Positions 1-8,957 are shown, counted from the first letter of the stretch. The stretch is 64,000 bases of DNA from Flavobacteriaceae bacterium UBA3339 (GCA_002360925.1 DERN01000002.1:124001-188000), one strand, 5' to 3'. Numbers and translations are program-made. The notes: generated by a model not told the origin, from the sequence alone.

Positions 1-1665
1 TTGAATTTTATAGAACAAATCATTGAGGAAGATTTAACTCAAGGTTTGTCAAAAGATAAATTACGTTTTCGTTTTCCACCAGAACCAAACGGATATCTGC
101 ACATTGGTCACGCTTCTTCGATCTGTTTAAACTTCGGATTAGGATTGACTTATGATTCGCCTGTAAATTTGCGTTTCGACGACACAAACCCAGCAAAAGA
201 AGAACAAGAGTTCGTAGATGCCATTAAACATGACGTTGAATGGTTAGGTTTTAAATGGGATAAAGAATTGTATGCTTCGGATTATTTCCAAGAATTGTAC
301 GATTGGGCTGTGGAATTGATCAAAAAAGGAAAGGCTTATGTAGATAATCTTTCTGCCGAGGAAATTGCAAAACAAAAAGGAACTCCGACGCAAGCAGGAA
401 TTAATTCGCCAAATAGAGATCGTTCGGTTGAAGATAATTTGACTCTTTTTGAACAAATGAAAAACGGGGAATTTGCTGAAGGAGAATACATTTTACGTGC
501 AAAAATCGACATGGCATCGCCAAATATGTTGATGCGCGATCCTATTATGTACCGAATCATCAACGCAAATCATCACAGAACAGGCGATAAATGGCACATT
601 TATCCAATGTATGATTGGGCACATGGCGAAAGTGATTATTTGGAAGGAATTACACATTCGTTATGTACGTTAGAATTTTTACCTCATCGCGAATTGTATG
701 ATTGGTTTTTAGATCAGATTTTCGAAGAAGGAAAAGTTCGTCCTAAACAAAGAGAATTTGCTAGAAGAAACTTATCGCACACCGTTGTTTCGAAACGAAA
801 ATTATTGCAATTAGTAAACGAAGGACATGTAAATGGATGGGACGACCCGAGAATGAGCACAATTTCGGGAATGCGCAGACGCGGATATACGCCAAACGCT
901 ATTCGTAATTTTGCCGATACAATCGGGATTGCAAAACGAACAAACTTAATCGATGTTTCGTTATTAGAATTCTGTGTTCGTGAAGATTTAAACAAGATTA
1001 CTGATCGCGTAATGGCAGTTTTAGATCCTGTTAAATTGGTTATCACGAATTATCCTGAAGGACAAGAAGAATGGCTTGATGCTGAAAATAATCCCGAAGT
1101 TGAAGAAGTTACCTTTAGAAAAGTTCCTTTTTCGAGAGAATTGTATATCGAAAGAGAAGATTTCTTAGAAGAAGCGAACTCTAAATTCTTCCGTTTGACT
1201 TTAGGGAAAGAAGTGCGTTTAAAAAATGCTTACATCATTAAAGGAGAAAGCGTTGTAAAAGATGCCGATGGAAATATCACGGAAATTCACGTTACATACG
1301 ATCCGGATTCTAAATCTGGAAGCGGAACAGAAGCTTCGAAACGTAAAGTAAAAGGAACCATTCATTGGGTTTCGGTTCCTCATGCAATTGAAGCAGAAGT
1401 TCGTATTTACGATCGCTTATTTTCGCACGAAAATCCGGATGGAAATAAAGAAGTTGATTTTAAAGAATACATCAATCCTGATTCGTTAAAAGTAATTACT
1501 GGTTTTGTAGAACCAAGTTTAAAATCGGCAAAGGAAGGAGATAAATTCCAATTTCAGCGATTAGGTTATTTCTGTGTAGATAGAGATACAACCGATGAAA
1601 AACCCGTATTTAACAAAACAGTAGGTTTGCGCGATACGTGGGCAAAACTTGAAAGTAAAGAATAA
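1..1665 (+). CDS. glnS: Glutaminyl-tRNA synthetase, 5' end cut by window edge
   Basis: Charges tRNA-Gln with glutamine in the cytoplasm (class I synthetase). The N-terminal NFIEQIIEEDL, the RFPPEPNGYLHIGHA segment with its HIGH motif, and a KMSKS-like VVSKRK loop near residue 260 are GlnRS hallmarks, followed by the C-terminal anticodon-binding beta-barrels. Family members normally carry several residues before the NFI sequence, so the TTG at base 1 is probably an internal Leu codon and the true start lies upstream of the window. The gene ends at a shared bidirectional terminator facing the symporter gene. Identity is secure; only the start is missing. Confidence 0.96.
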   Translation: MNFIEQIIEEDLTQGLSKDKLRFRFPPEPNGYLHIGHASSICLNFGLGLTYDSPVNLRFDDTNPAKEEQEFVDAIKHDVEWLGFKWDKELYASDYFQELYDWAVELIKKGKAYVDNLSAEEIAKQKGTPTQAGINSPNRDRSVEDNLTLFEQMKNGEFAEGEYILRAKIDMASPNMLMRDPIMYRIINANHHRTGDKWHIYPMYDWAHGESDYLEGITHSLCTLEFLPHRELYDWFLDQIFEEGKVRPKQREFARRNLSHTVVSKRKLLQLVNEGHVNGWDDPRMSTISGMRRRGYTPNAIRNFADTIGIAKRTNLIDVSLLEFCVREDLNKITDRVMAVLDPVKLVITNYPEGQEEWLDAENNPEVEEVTFRKVPFSRELYIEREDFLEEANSKFFRLTLGKEVRLKNAYIIKGESVVKDADGNITEIHVTYDPDSKSGSGTEASKRKVKGTIHWVSVPHAIEAEVRIYDRLFSHENPDGNKEVDFKEYINPDSLKVITGFVEPSLKSAKEGDKFQFQRLGYFCVDRDTTDEKPVFNKTVGLRDTWAKLESKE

Positions 1666-1670
1666 ACAAA

Positions 1671-1700
1671 AAACCAGCAATTTAAAATGCTGGTTTTTTT
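1671..1700. terminator. Bidirectional intrinsic terminator between glnS and the symporter
   Basis: Inverted repeat AAACCAGCA / TGCTGGTTT with an 8-base loop and a T-run on the right; on the left an A-run gives a T-run for the minus strand. It sits between two convergent genes. Confidence 0.85.
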
Positions 1701-1708
1701 ATTTGATT

Positions 1709-3145
1709 TTATACTTCATCTAAAACTTCATCATCTAATCTATAAGGTGCTTCATCGTCAAATTCGCCTTCCCATTTTGCTACTACAACAGTTGCTAAGC
1801 AATTTCCGATAACATTTACCGAAGTTCGAGCCATATCCATTAATTCATCGATTCCTAAAATCGCTGCGATAATAAATACTGGTAATCCAAATTGTTCTGC
1901 TGTTGCAATTAAAACAATTAAAGAAGCACGCGGAACTGCAGCGACTCCTTTCGAAGTTATCATTAACGTAAATGCAATTCCTAATTGTTGTCCTAAATCT
2001 AAATGCATTCCGGCTGCTTGAGCCACAAAAATGGATGCTAAAGAAAGATATAAAGAAGTTCCGTCGAGATTAAAACTATAACCTGTAGGAATAACAAAAG
2101 ATACTATTTTACGCGGAACACCAAATTTCTCCATATTGCTCATTGCTTTTGGCAAAGCAGCATCTGAACTTGTGGTAGCAAATGCAATAGAAACCGGTTC
2201 TTTTACCGCTTGCATAAACTTTTTGATCGGTATTTTTAAGAACAACATAACCGGAACAAAAACCAACAACATAAAAGCAATTAAGGCAATATAAAGCGAT
2301 CCTAAAAGCATAAACAGATTTTTTAGAATGTCTACACCTAAATGTCCAACTGTATAAGCCATTGCAGCTCCTACTCCGATTGGAGCAAAATACATGATTA
2401 AATTTGTGAACTTAAACATGACTTCCGACAAACTTTCGGTAAAATCTACCATAGGTTTACGTTTTTTCTCATCGACCATTGCCAATCCAATTCCGAATAA
2501 AACCGAGAAAACAACTACTTGTAATACTTGATTTTCGTACATGGATTTCACAATATTTTCTGGAAATAAATCATAAAAGAAATGGGCAAACTTATAAACT
2601 CCATGAACATGTTCTGGTAAGGTTTCCAAAGCAGGATCGGCTCCTTTTGTAGAAGGCAATTGCTCATGTGGCATATCCTGAATATCAACTCCAACTCCGG
2701 CTTTTGTAATATTAATTACCGCCAAACCAATAAAAATGGCACAAGAAGTGGCGCAAAAGAAATACAACATCGATTTCCACGCCATTCGTCCAACTTGCTT
2801 TAAATCACTATGACCGGCAATTCCGTAGACTAAAGTTCCAAAAATAATAGGTGCAACAATTGTCTTTACCAATTTAATAAAGCCTTTACTAAAGGGTTGT
2901 AAAGCCATAGCAGCATTCGGAAAATCAATTCCCACAAATATTCCCAATATCATGCAACTTATAATCCATGTGGTCAGGTTTTTTCTTGAAATAGCATTAA
3001 TTATCAACGCTAAAGCTACTGTCCATCTAGTTGCAATCATGATTTCTTCTGAAACAGGAACATTAAAAAGTTCTTTCAATAATGCAATAATAATGGCTAT
3101 GGTAACACAAACACCTAGAATAAGTCCGGTTCTTGATTTAAACAT
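1709..3145 (-). CDS. Dicarboxylate/amino acid:cation symporter (DAACS, GltP/DctA family)
   Basis: Inner-membrane secondary transporter that takes up glutamate, aspartate or C4-dicarboxylates with Na+ or H+. At 478 aa it has the family's multiple hydrophobic segments, the serine-rich re-entrant loop (FATTSSDAALPKAMSN), and the NLDGT version of the NMDGT cation-binding motif. The extra N-terminal helices and a periplasmic or cytoplasmic insert (about residues 150-190) are common in Bacteroidetes members. The tail is acidic. It is transcribed alone, convergent to glnS, with a TAnnTTTG box at 3165-3172. The substrate cannot be fixed from sequence alone. Confidence 0.92.
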   Translation of the reverse strand: MFKSRTGLILGVCVTIAIIIALLKELFNVPVSEEIMIATRWTVALALIINAISRKNLTTWIISCMILGIFVGIDFPNAAMALQPFSKGFIKLVKTIVAPIIFGTLVYGIAGHSDLKQVGRMAWKSMLYFFCATSCAIFIGLAVINITKAGVGVDIQDMPHEQLPSTKGADPALETLPEHVHGVYKFAHFFYDLFPENIVKSMYENQVLQVVVFSVLFGIGLAMVDEKKRKPMVDFTESLSEVMFKFTNLIMYFAPIGVGAAMAYTVGHLGVDILKNLFMLLGSLYIALIAFMLLVFVPVMLFLKIPIKKFMQAVKEPVSIAFATTSSDAALPKAMSNMEKFGVPRKIVSFVIPTGYSFNLDGTSLYLSLASIFVAQAAGMHLDLGQQLGIAFTLMITSKGVAAVPRASLIVLIATAEQFGLPVFIIAAILGIDELMDMARTSVNVIGNCLATVVVAKWEGEFDDEAPYRLDDEVLDEV

Positions 3146-3164
3146 GTTTAAAACTTTTAATTCG

Positions 3165-3172
3165 CAAAAATA
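3165..3172 (-). promoter_or_regulatory. Candidate -7 element for the symporter gene
   Basis: Minus strand reads TATTTTTG, matching the Bacteroidetes -7 consensus TAnnTTTG, 20 bp upstream of the symporter start. No well-spaced -33 TTG is visible. Confidence 0.45.
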
Positions 3173-3301
3173 ACAATTCTAAACAATTGAACATCATATT
3201 TATATTTAAGCATTTTACAAAAATTAAGATTTTTTTAGTGGATTTTTTGTTTTTAATGCTTAATTTTAATTCATTAAAAAATCTTAAAAATAAAAATTGT
3301 T

Positions 3302-3670
3302 ATGGGAAAAACAGGAAGCACTTTAGTTGCAATTTTAGCAGGAGCAGCTGTTGGAGCAGTTGCAGGAGTATTATTAGCACCGGATCAAGGAGATAAAACA
3401 AGAAAAAGAATCTCTAAAGGATTTAGAGACGGAAAAGACGATATTACATGCAAATTAGACGATTTGAAAAAACAAGTTAAAACCTTAATTTCTTCAAAAT
3501 CTAACAATTTAGAGTCTTCTATCGACAGTTTTGTTTCTAGCGCCGAAGCTAAATCAGAAGATGTTATTTCTGCATTAGAAAAGAAATTGGCTCAATTAAA
3601 AAGCGATGCAAAAAATGTTGCTAGCCAAGTAAAAGACAAAGCAGATCAAGTTAAAACAGAATTAAAATAG
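3302..3670 (+). CDS. YtxH domain-containing small protein
   Basis: A 122-aa protein with one glycine/alanine-rich membrane helix (about residues 6-26, AGAAVGAVAGVLLAPDQG), the YtxH signature, followed by a basic stretch and a long charged amphipathic helix (residues about 45-122). Family members are often stress-related envelope proteins of unknown mechanism. It is the first of three closely packed plus-strand genes (8-bp gap to the holin-like gene), which suggests one envelope-associated operon. An overlapping reading frame starting at 3187 is ignored because it lacks domain content. Confidence 0.85.
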   Translation: MGKTGSTLVAILAGAAVGAVAGVLLAPDQGDKTRKRISKGFRDGKDDITCKLDDLKKQVKTLISSKSNNLESSIDSFVSSAEAKSEDVISALEKKLAQLKSDAKNVASQVKDKADQVKTELK

Positions 3671-3677
3671 TCTTTTC

Positions 3678-4031
3678 ATGTCATTAAAAGAGGACATTAA
3701 AGATAACTTTTCTGAAATCAAATCCGAAGCAAAGGCTTTTCTTGACACCAATCTTGATTATTATCAATTATTAGGTTTTAAGATTTCCTCGAGAGCTTTG
3801 GGTTTGATTTTAAAAATATTTGCTTTAACCTTATTTTTATCCATTGGCTTGCTATTTTTATCGTTTGCCGCAGCGTTTGCTATTGGTCATTCGTTGCAAA
3901 ACAATACACTTGGCTTTTTAATTGTTGGTGGAATTTATATCGTTATAGCATATCTTGTTTATGTATTTAGAAAATCTTTAATTGATATTCCTATATTGAA
4001 AAAGTTTTCAGATATTTTTTTTAACGATTAA
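3678..4031 (+). CDS. Phage holin family / DUF1469-like membrane protein
   Basis: A 117-aa protein with a soluble N-terminus (residues 1-35) and two long hydrophobic helices (about 42-72 and 80-102). This is the layout of the Bacteroidetes 'phage holin family' proteins that commonly follow YtxH genes. No lysis genes are nearby, so this is not a prophage. Its role is more likely envelope-associated and coupled to its YtxH neighbour. It lies 7 bp after the YtxH gene and 4 bp before the next ORF, so the three are almost certainly co-transcribed. Confidence 0.75.
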   Translation: MSLKEDIKDNFSEIKSEAKAFLDTNLDYYQLLGFKISSRALGLILKIFALTLFLSIGLLFLSFAAAFAIGHSLQNNTLGFLIVGGIYIVIAYLVYVFRKSLIDIPILKKFSDIFFND

Positions 4032-4035
4032 TAGT

Positions 4036-4293
4036 ATGAAAAAAAGATTTACAAGTTTTGAAGATGTAGATAAAGAATTAGAGATTCTAAAACTGGAAAG
4101 GGAAATCCAGATGAGGAAAATGGGATTAAGAGTAGAAAATATTTCGGATGCAATTTCGCCTTCTAACCTAATGAAAACAGGTTTTTCTACTTTTGCAACT
4201 TCGTTTAAAGAATCGTCAGGATTAAGATCTATTATCTTTACAGCAGTTATACGTTTTATCATTAAGCAAATAAAAACAAGAAAGTCCAGATAA
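4036..4293 (+). CDS. Small conserved protein of the YtxH operon
   Basis: An 85-aa basic protein whose N-terminal half is a charged helix (KELEILKLEREIQMRKMG) and whose C-terminal half is moderately hydrophobic and ends in RKSR. I do not recognise a named domain with confidence. The same three-gene order (YtxH, holin-like, small helix protein) is familiar from Flavobacteriaceae, so it is probably a real gene. Its stop codon lies inside the stem of the operon terminator at 4281-4314. Confidence 0.7.
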   Translation: MKKRFTSFEDVDKELEILKLEREIQMRKMGLRVENISDAISPSNLMKTGFSTFATSFKESSGLRSIIFTAVIRFIIKQIKTRKSR

Positions 4294-4314
4294 ATTAATA
4301 TCTGGACTTTTTAT
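4281..4314. terminator. Intrinsic terminator of the YtxH operon
   Basis: 12-bp perfect stem AAAGTCCAGATA / TATCTGGACTTT with a 6-base loop, followed by a T-run on the plus strand. The A-rich left side could also serve the convergent gene at 4332. Confidence 0.88.
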
Positions 4315-4331
4315 ATAATTTCTCAAAGCTT

Positions 4332-5303
4332 TTAAACCTCATCCTTACCCGATTCGTAATAATCGTTAAAATCGTCGTTTTTACGCTTTTTATTTGAATC
4401 TTTAGAATTCTTCATAACCTCACTCACTTGGTTACTTGCGGTAAACGAAGCAACCATATTGTTTAACATGTCGCTTCCTGCTTGTGGCGAATTTGGTAAT
4501 AAAATCAAGTTTGAATTGTTTTCGGATCCAATTGCAGTTAAAGCATCGTAATGTTGCGTTACAACAATTAAAGCAGAAGCTTCTTGTGAGTTGATTCCTA
4601 CTTTATTTAAAACATCTACAGATTCAACTAATCCGCGTGCAATTTCTCTTCTTTGATCAGCTATCCCCTGCCCTTGTAAACGTTTCGATTCTGCTTCGGC
4701 TTTGGCTTTTGCAACAATTCTAATTCTTTGCGCTTCAGCTTCATATTCTGCAGCTGTTTTTTCACGATCGGCAGCATTAATTCTATTCATGGCATTTTTT
4801 ACCTGAATATCTGGATCAATATCTGTAATCAACGTATTAATAATATCATATCCATAAGTGATCATTGCGTCGTTTAACTCACGTTTTACAGCGATTGCAA
4901 TATCATCTTTACGTTCAAAAACATCATCTAAAATCAATTTAGGAACTTCGGCACGTACCACATCAAATACATACGACGTAATTTGATCGTGCGGATATTC
5001 TAATTTATAAAAAGCTTCGTAAACGCGTTCTTGAACAACTTTAAACTGAACCGAAACTTTCATTTTAACAAACACGTTATCTTTTGTTTTTGTTTCAATA
5101 ATAACATCTAATTGCTGAATCCTTAAGTTTACTCGACCTGCAACACGATCCACAACAGGAATTTTAACATGTAATCCTGATTGTCTAATAGAATGATATT
5201 TTCCAAATCGTTCTATAATAACAGCCGTTTGTTGTTTTACGGTAAATAAGCCTAAGGCTATAATAACCAAAATAACTACGATAATAATAGGTAATCCGAA
5301 CAT
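4332..5303 (-). CDS. SPFH/Band 7 (stomatin/prohibitin-like) membrane protein
   Basis: A 323-aa protein with one N-terminal membrane helix (residues about 2-21) and then the SPFH core (FGKYHSIRQSGLHVKIPVVDRVAGRVNLR). A long Ala/Glu-rich coiled coil follows (about residues 175-225, AADREKTAAEYEAEAQRIR) and a charged, partly disordered tail. This matches the QmcA/paraslipin group, which forms oligomeric rings in membrane microdomains and is linked to membrane quality control. It is transcribed alone. A near-consensus TACATTTC lies just upstream on the minus strand. Confidence 0.92.
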   Translation of the reverse strand: MFGLPIIIVVILVIIALGLFTVKQQTAVIIERFGKYHSIRQSGLHVKIPVVDRVAGRVNLRIQQLDVIIETKTKDNVFVKMKVSVQFKVVQERVYEAFYKLEYPHDQITSYVFDVVRAEVPKLILDDVFERKDDIAIAVKRELNDAMITYGYDIINTLITDIDPDIQVKNAMNRINAADREKTAAEYEAEAQRIRIVAKAKAEAESKRLQGQGIADQRREIARGLVESVDVLNKVGINSQEASALIVVTQHYDALTAIGSENNSNLILLPNSPQAGSDMLNNMVASFTASNQVSEVMKNSKDSNKKRKNDDFNDYYESGKDEV

Positions 5304-5331
5304 AGTTTTGAGTGTTTAAAGAAATGTACAA

Positions 5332-5359
5332 AAAAACCTCTTTGTACAAAGAGGTTTTT
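5332..5359 (-). terminator. Intrinsic terminator after the 5.4-kb lipoprotein gene
   Basis: A 28-bp perfect palindrome centred on GTAC (AAAAACCTC arm, GAGGTTTTT partner). It lies directly after the lipoprotein stop, with T-runs in both directions. Confidence 0.85.
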
Positions 5360-5363
5360 ATAA

Positions 5364-5885
5364 TTATTTTTTTGTTAAATGTAGTTTTACAGTAGCCCCG
5401 TCTAATAAATTTAAATATTGCTCATATTGAGGGAGCATTATCTTAATGTAGGGGATATATTCTGTAATCTCACTATGGATTTCCATTGAAGTACTCGTTT
5501 CAGAAGCAATTACTCCTTTAATAGTGTATCCCATTAAATTCATTGTTACATTATTTCCATTACGTTGAAACGCTTGTCCATATTCAGTAACATCACAAGA
5601 CGCACCTTCATAATGAAAGAATTTTGCAGTATCATTACTTAATAATTGTAAATAATCCTTTGTACACCCTTCGCTATGAGGGTAATCAATAGTATATAAT
5701 GGAATTATTTTTACTAATTGAATTGTTTTAGGTTCCCATGTCGATTTCACTGTTACATTATTCCCGGGGTTATCAGGATTCTCAATAATAGGATTTCCTT
5801 TATCTGTAGTAGTAGAATCATCAGAACTACATGAAACAATAGAAAGACTTAAAAGAAATGTCGAAAATAAAAGAATTTTTTTCAT
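5364..5885 (-). CDS. Small secreted lipoprotein, function unknown
   Basis: A 173-aa product. The Met at 5885 is preferred because it begins a clean lipoprotein signal peptide (MKKILLFSTFLLSLSIVSC, lipobox ending at Cys19), then a low-complexity Ser/Asp/Thr linker. The longer frame upstream would bury the signal. The mature part (about residues 50-173) contains two Cys residues in a predicted beta-rich domain, similar in style to Flavobacterial lipocalin-like lipoproteins, but I cannot name a family. It is exported and lipid-anchored. A hairpin terminator sits in its upstream region, so expression may depend on readthrough or on a weak TATATTTA box at 5911-5918. Confidence 0.75.
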   Translation of the reverse strand: MKKILLFSTFLLSLSIVSCSSDDSTTTDKGNPIIENPDNPGNNVTVKSTWEPKTIQLVKIIPLYTIDYPHSEGCTKDYLQLLSNDTAKFFHYEGASCDVTEYGQAFQRNGNNVTMNLMGYTIKGVIASETSTSMEIHSEITEYIPYIKIMLPQYEQYLNLLDGATVKLHLTKK

Positions 5886-5931
5886 AAAATAAAAATTAAT
5901 AATGTGTCTGTAAATATATTGCAAGTTTTTT

Positions 5932-5967
5932 AAATAAAAAAATCCCATTTTTTGGGAATGGGATTTT
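5932..5967 (-). terminator. Intrinsic terminator upstream of the lipoprotein gene
   Basis: 11-bp stem AATGGGATTTT / AAAATCCCATT with a TTTTGGG loop on the plus strand. Read on the minus strand it is followed by a T-rich run. It ends either gltX transcription or the candidate small RNA at 5937-6046. Confidence 0.75.
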
Positions 5968-6046
5968 AGAAAAATTTAGAAAAAAATTGTTGTTTGTTGA
6001 TATGAAAAAAATTATCATACAGTACAGCAAAGGGCGTTGCATGTAC
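5937..6046 (-). ncRNA. Candidate small RNA or attenuated leader downstream of gltX
   Basis: A near-ideal promoter (6051-6080) points into a gene-free stretch of about 110 bases that ends in a strong terminator. The first bases of the predicted transcript fold into a hairpin: GTACA + GCAA paired with TTGC + TGTAC (6022-6046), loop AGGGCG on the plus strand. A second small stem (TATGA/TCATA) follows. No convincing protein is encoded: the only ORF, beginning MQRPLLYC, runs through the terminator. It could be an independent sRNA or a leader controlling the lipoprotein at 5885. Confidence 0.45.
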
Positions 6047-6050
6047 TTCA

Positions 6051-6080
6051 CAAATATATAATAATAAATTAAACTTCCAA
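6051..6080 (-). promoter_or_regulatory. Full consensus Bacteroidetes promoter
   Basis: On the minus strand TTTG (-33, at 6081-6078) and TATATTTG (-7, at 6058-6051) are separated by 19 bp. This is the only clear two-part match to the TTTG/TAnnTTTG consensus I found in the window. Confidence 0.65.
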
Positions 6081-6098
6081 AAACTTTAAATGTTAAAT

Positions 6099-7604
6099 TT
6101 ATTTTTCAATAATTGCTTTAATTCGTTGAATTACTTCTTGTTGTCCTAAAACATTCATAATTTCGAACAAATCGGGACCTTTCATTTCGCCAACCATTGC
6201 TACACGTAAAGGCTGCATTACTTTCCCCATTCCAATATTTTGTTCTGTAATCCACGATTTTACTTTTTCTTCAATTACTTTCGCTTCAAAGTTATCAATC
6301 GACACGATAATGTTACTGATTTCCTGTAACCAAATCTTTGTATCTTCGGTAAAGTTCTTCATTACTTTTGCATCATATTCTTTTGGAGCTACAAAAAAGT
6401 AATCGGCTAAATCATACAAATCGGTTACAAAATTAGCGCGGTCTTTTACTAAACCTACAATCGTACTAACCTCATTTAACGATTTTTGAATTCCTTTTTG
6501 CTCAAGTGTTAAAAGAAACATTTCGGCTAATTCATCATTCGATTTTTCCATTAAATACTGATGATTAAACCATTTATTTTTCTCAGGATCAAACTTAGCT
6601 CCCGATTTGTTTACTCGACCTAAATCAAAAACCTGAGCCAATTGTTCTAACGAATATATTTCTTGATCTGTTCCTTCGTTCCAGCCTAATAAAGCAAGGA
6701 AATTAATTACCGCTTCCGGAAAATATCCTTGTTCTCTGTATCCCATCGAAACACTTCCATCTTCGCCTTTCCATTCTAAAGGAAATACTGGAAAACCTAA
6801 TTTATCTCCATCTCGTTTTGATAATTTTCCGTTTCCTACAGGTTTTAATATTAAAGGCAAATGTGCAAATTCTGGAGATTCCCATCTGAACGAACGATAT
6901 AATAAATGATGTAAAGGAAGTGATGGTAACCACTCCTCGCCTCTTATCACATGCGAAGTTTCTTGTAAATGGTCATCCACAATATTTGCTAAATGATAAG
7001 TCGGCATTCCGTCTGATTTAAACAAAACTTTATCATCTAACAAAGAAGTATCGAAAGTAACTTCACCGCGAACCATATCCTGAATCGTTAATTTTTCGCT
7101 TGAAGGCATTTTAAAGCGAATCACATACGGATCTTCATTATACAATCTAGCTTCCAATTCTTGATGCGTCATATTAAGCGAATTCACTAAATATTCTCTT
7201 GTAGAATGATTGTAAATGAACGTTTTCCCTTCAGCTTCGGCTTCTTTCCGTTTAGCATCTAATTCTTCAGCAGTATCAAAAGCGTAATATGCAAAACCAT
7301 CGTGAACCAATTGTAAAGCATAATCTTTATATAAATGCTTGCGTTCGCTTTGTTTATAAGGACCAAATTTCTCGTTTTTTCCAATCGTTTCATCGGGTTC
7401 AATCCCCAACCAACGCAAAGCTTCAAAAATATATTCTTCGGCTCCGGGAACAAAACGGGTTTGATCTGTATCTTCTATTCTAATATAAAAAACGCCATTA
7501 TTTTTTTTGGCAAACAAATAATTAAATAAAGCTGTTCTTACTCCTCCAATATGTAAAGGACCAGTTGGGCTTGGGGCAAATCGTACGCGTACTTGTTTAG
7601 ACAT
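6099..7604 (-). CDS. gltX: Glutamyl-tRNA synthetase
   Basis: Charges tRNA-Glu. The 501-aa product has the class I signature RFAPSPTGPLHIGGVRTA at residues 7-24 (HxGG variant of HIGH) and the KLSKRDGDKLGF segment (KMSKS loop, about residue 265). It also has the Bacteroidetes-type insertion and a helical anticodon-binding C-terminus. The length is normal for the family. It is an independent transcription unit with a TAnnTTTG box at 7625-7632, inside the short gap after the pigment-locus ligase gene. Confidence 0.97.
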   Translation of the reverse strand: MSKQVRVRFAPSPTGPLHIGGVRTALFNYLFAKKNNGVFYIRIEDTDQTRFVPGAEEYIFEALRWLGIEPDETIGKNEKFGPYKQSERKHLYKDYALQLVHDGFAYYAFDTAEELDAKRKEAEAEGKTFIYNHSTREYLVNSLNMTHQELEARLYNEDPYVIRFKMPSSEKLTIQDMVRGEVTFDTSLLDDKVLFKSDGMPTYHLANIVDDHLQETSHVIRGEEWLPSLPLHHLLYRSFRWESPEFAHLPLILKPVGNGKLSKRDGDKLGFPVFPLEWKGEDGSVSMGYREQGYFPEAVINFLALLGWNEGTDQEIYSLEQLAQVFDLGRVNKSGAKFDPEKNKWFNHQYLMEKSNDELAEMFLLTLEQKGIQKSLNEVSTIVGLVKDRANFVTDLYDLADYFFVAPKEYDAKVMKNFTEDTKIWLQEISNIIVSIDNFEAKVIEEKVKSWITEQNIGMGKVMQPLRVAMVGEMKGPDLFEIMNVLGQQEVIQRIKAIIEK

Positions 7605-7624
7605 CTTTTTTCAATTTTTAAAGG

Positions 7625-7632
7625 CAAAGATA
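7625..7632 (-). promoter_or_regulatory. Candidate -7 element for gltX
   Basis: Minus strand TATCTTTG, a match to TAnnTTTG, 20 bp upstream of the gltX start. No -33 TTG at suitable spacing was seen. Confidence 0.45.
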
Positions 7633-7637
7633 AATAG

Positions 7638-8957
7638 TTACTCTCGTTTATCTATAAAAGTTATGGGTTTTCTACTTAAAGGACTAAAAATTATGGATTG
7701 CAATATATGTTCATCTTCAAAAACAAGGGTTGGTGTTACTCTTAATTTAGCACGAAAATAATCTTTTACTGAGTTAAGGAATTGTTCCGAAGTATCGGAC
7801 GAACATACTTTAATTACAATTTCATCTGTTCCGATTTCGTTTGTTGATATTTCTATGACATGCAATGAAATTTCCTTAAAATTTGAAATAGCGTCGTGCA
7901 TTGCCGGCGGAAACAAAGTAGTTCCTTTATATTTTATCATGTGTTGTTTTCGACCTTCAACCGGACCTAAACGATACGTATTTCGTCCACAAGCGCAAGA
8001 TTCTGAATATTTTCGAACTAAATCGCCTGTTTTAAATCGAACTAATGGAACGCCTTCAACTCCTAAAGTCGTAATCGTCAACTCACCTACTTCACCATCG
8101 AGAACTTGTTTGTTTTCATCATCTAAAATTTCGGTAATAATTAATTCTGGATGATGATGTCCGCCTTGAAACTGATTACATTCTGTAAAAGCCGCGCCCA
8201 TTTCGGTTGAAGCGTATGTTGAATATAATTCGATTTTCCATTTTTCAAGAATTCGTTTAGCTAGAATAGTCGAATCTAAATCCGACGTTCGCAACGATTC
8301 TCCAATACAAATCACACCTTTAACGCTGCTTTCGTTTATATCAATTCCGTTCGTTTCGGCATATTCGATCAATTTTAAAAGGAAAGACGGAACCGCAATC
8401 AAATATTTAGGTTTGTATTTTAGAATAGAATCCCATTGCAAAGGCGGAACTCCTGCCCCACTTCGAATCACGGTTGCGCCCAACGAACGCAATCCTAAAA
8501 AGTACGCTAAACCTGCCATAAAGCGGCGATCCATTGTGGTCATAAGTTGTACCACATCTCCGGATTGAACTCCAGCACATTCGAACGAAATTTTCTCGTT
8601 ATACGCCAATCGATCTAAATCGTTTGATGTTAACCCGAATGTAACTGGATCTCCTAAAGTTCCGCTTGTTGTGGCAATATCTCGGAATTCAGAAAAATCG
8701 ACACAGAAAAAATCATCGTTATATTGCTGTAAATCGTTTTTGGTTACAACTTCTAATTTCTGAAGGTCATTAATCGTTTTAATTTCATCAATCGAAATTC
8801 CTTGTCGATCAAACCAATTTCTATAAAAAACAGAATGTTGATATACATATTGTAACTGTTTTTGTAACAATTGTTCTTGAAATTGAGTGATTTCTTCGAG
8901 AGAAAGCGTTTCTATTTTTGGAATTTTTTGGTTTTTCGTTGGCATTTTTTTATCCAT
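7638..8957 (-). CDS. PaaK-like AMP-dependent acyl ligase of the flexirubin locus
   Basis: A 439-aa member of the adenylate-forming phenylacetate-CoA ligase group. It has the P-loop-like signature TTSGTLGDP at residues 96-104, a YASTEMG motif near 250, the FKTGDLVR segment with a CACGR zinc-type turn, and a short C-terminal lid domain. In flexirubin and aryl-polyene clusters such an enzyme is the candidate for activating the tyrosine-derived 4-coumarate starter and loading it on ACP or CoA. It is the last gene of the minus-strand block and overlaps the upstream C45 gene by 46 bp. A Met at 8945 would shorten the overlap to 34 bp. The substrate is inferred from context. Confidence 0.82.
   Translation of the reverse strand: MDKKMPTKNQKIPKIETLSLEEITQFQEQLLQKQLQYVYQHSVFYRNWFDRQGISIDEIKTINDLQKLEVVTKNDLQQYNDDFFCVDFSEFRDIATTSGTLGDPVTFGLTSNDLDRLAYNEKISFECAGVQSGDVVQLMTTMDRRFMAGLAYFLGLRSLGATVIRSGAGVPPLQWDSILKYKPKYLIAVPSFLLKLIEYAETNGIDINESSVKGVICIGESLRTSDLDSTILAKRILEKWKIELYSTYASTEMGAAFTECNQFQGGHHHPELIITEILDDENKQVLDGEVGELTITTLGVEGVPLVRFKTGDLVRKYSESCACGRNTYRLGPVEGRKQHMIKYKGTTLFPPAMHDAISNFKEISLHVIEISTNEIGTDEIVIKVCSSDTSEQFLNSVKDYFRAKLRVTPTLVFEDEHILQSIIFSPLSRKPITFIDKRE

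Noticed and set aside
1..3. TTG at base 1 as start codon of glnS
   Set aside because: Family proteins extend upstream of the NFIEQ segment and there is no room for a leader, so it is probably a Leu codon of a gene cut by the window.
3678..4031. Holin-like gene as evidence for a prophage
   Set aside because: No phage structural, lysis or integration genes are near, and this gene sits in a normal YtxH envelope operon.
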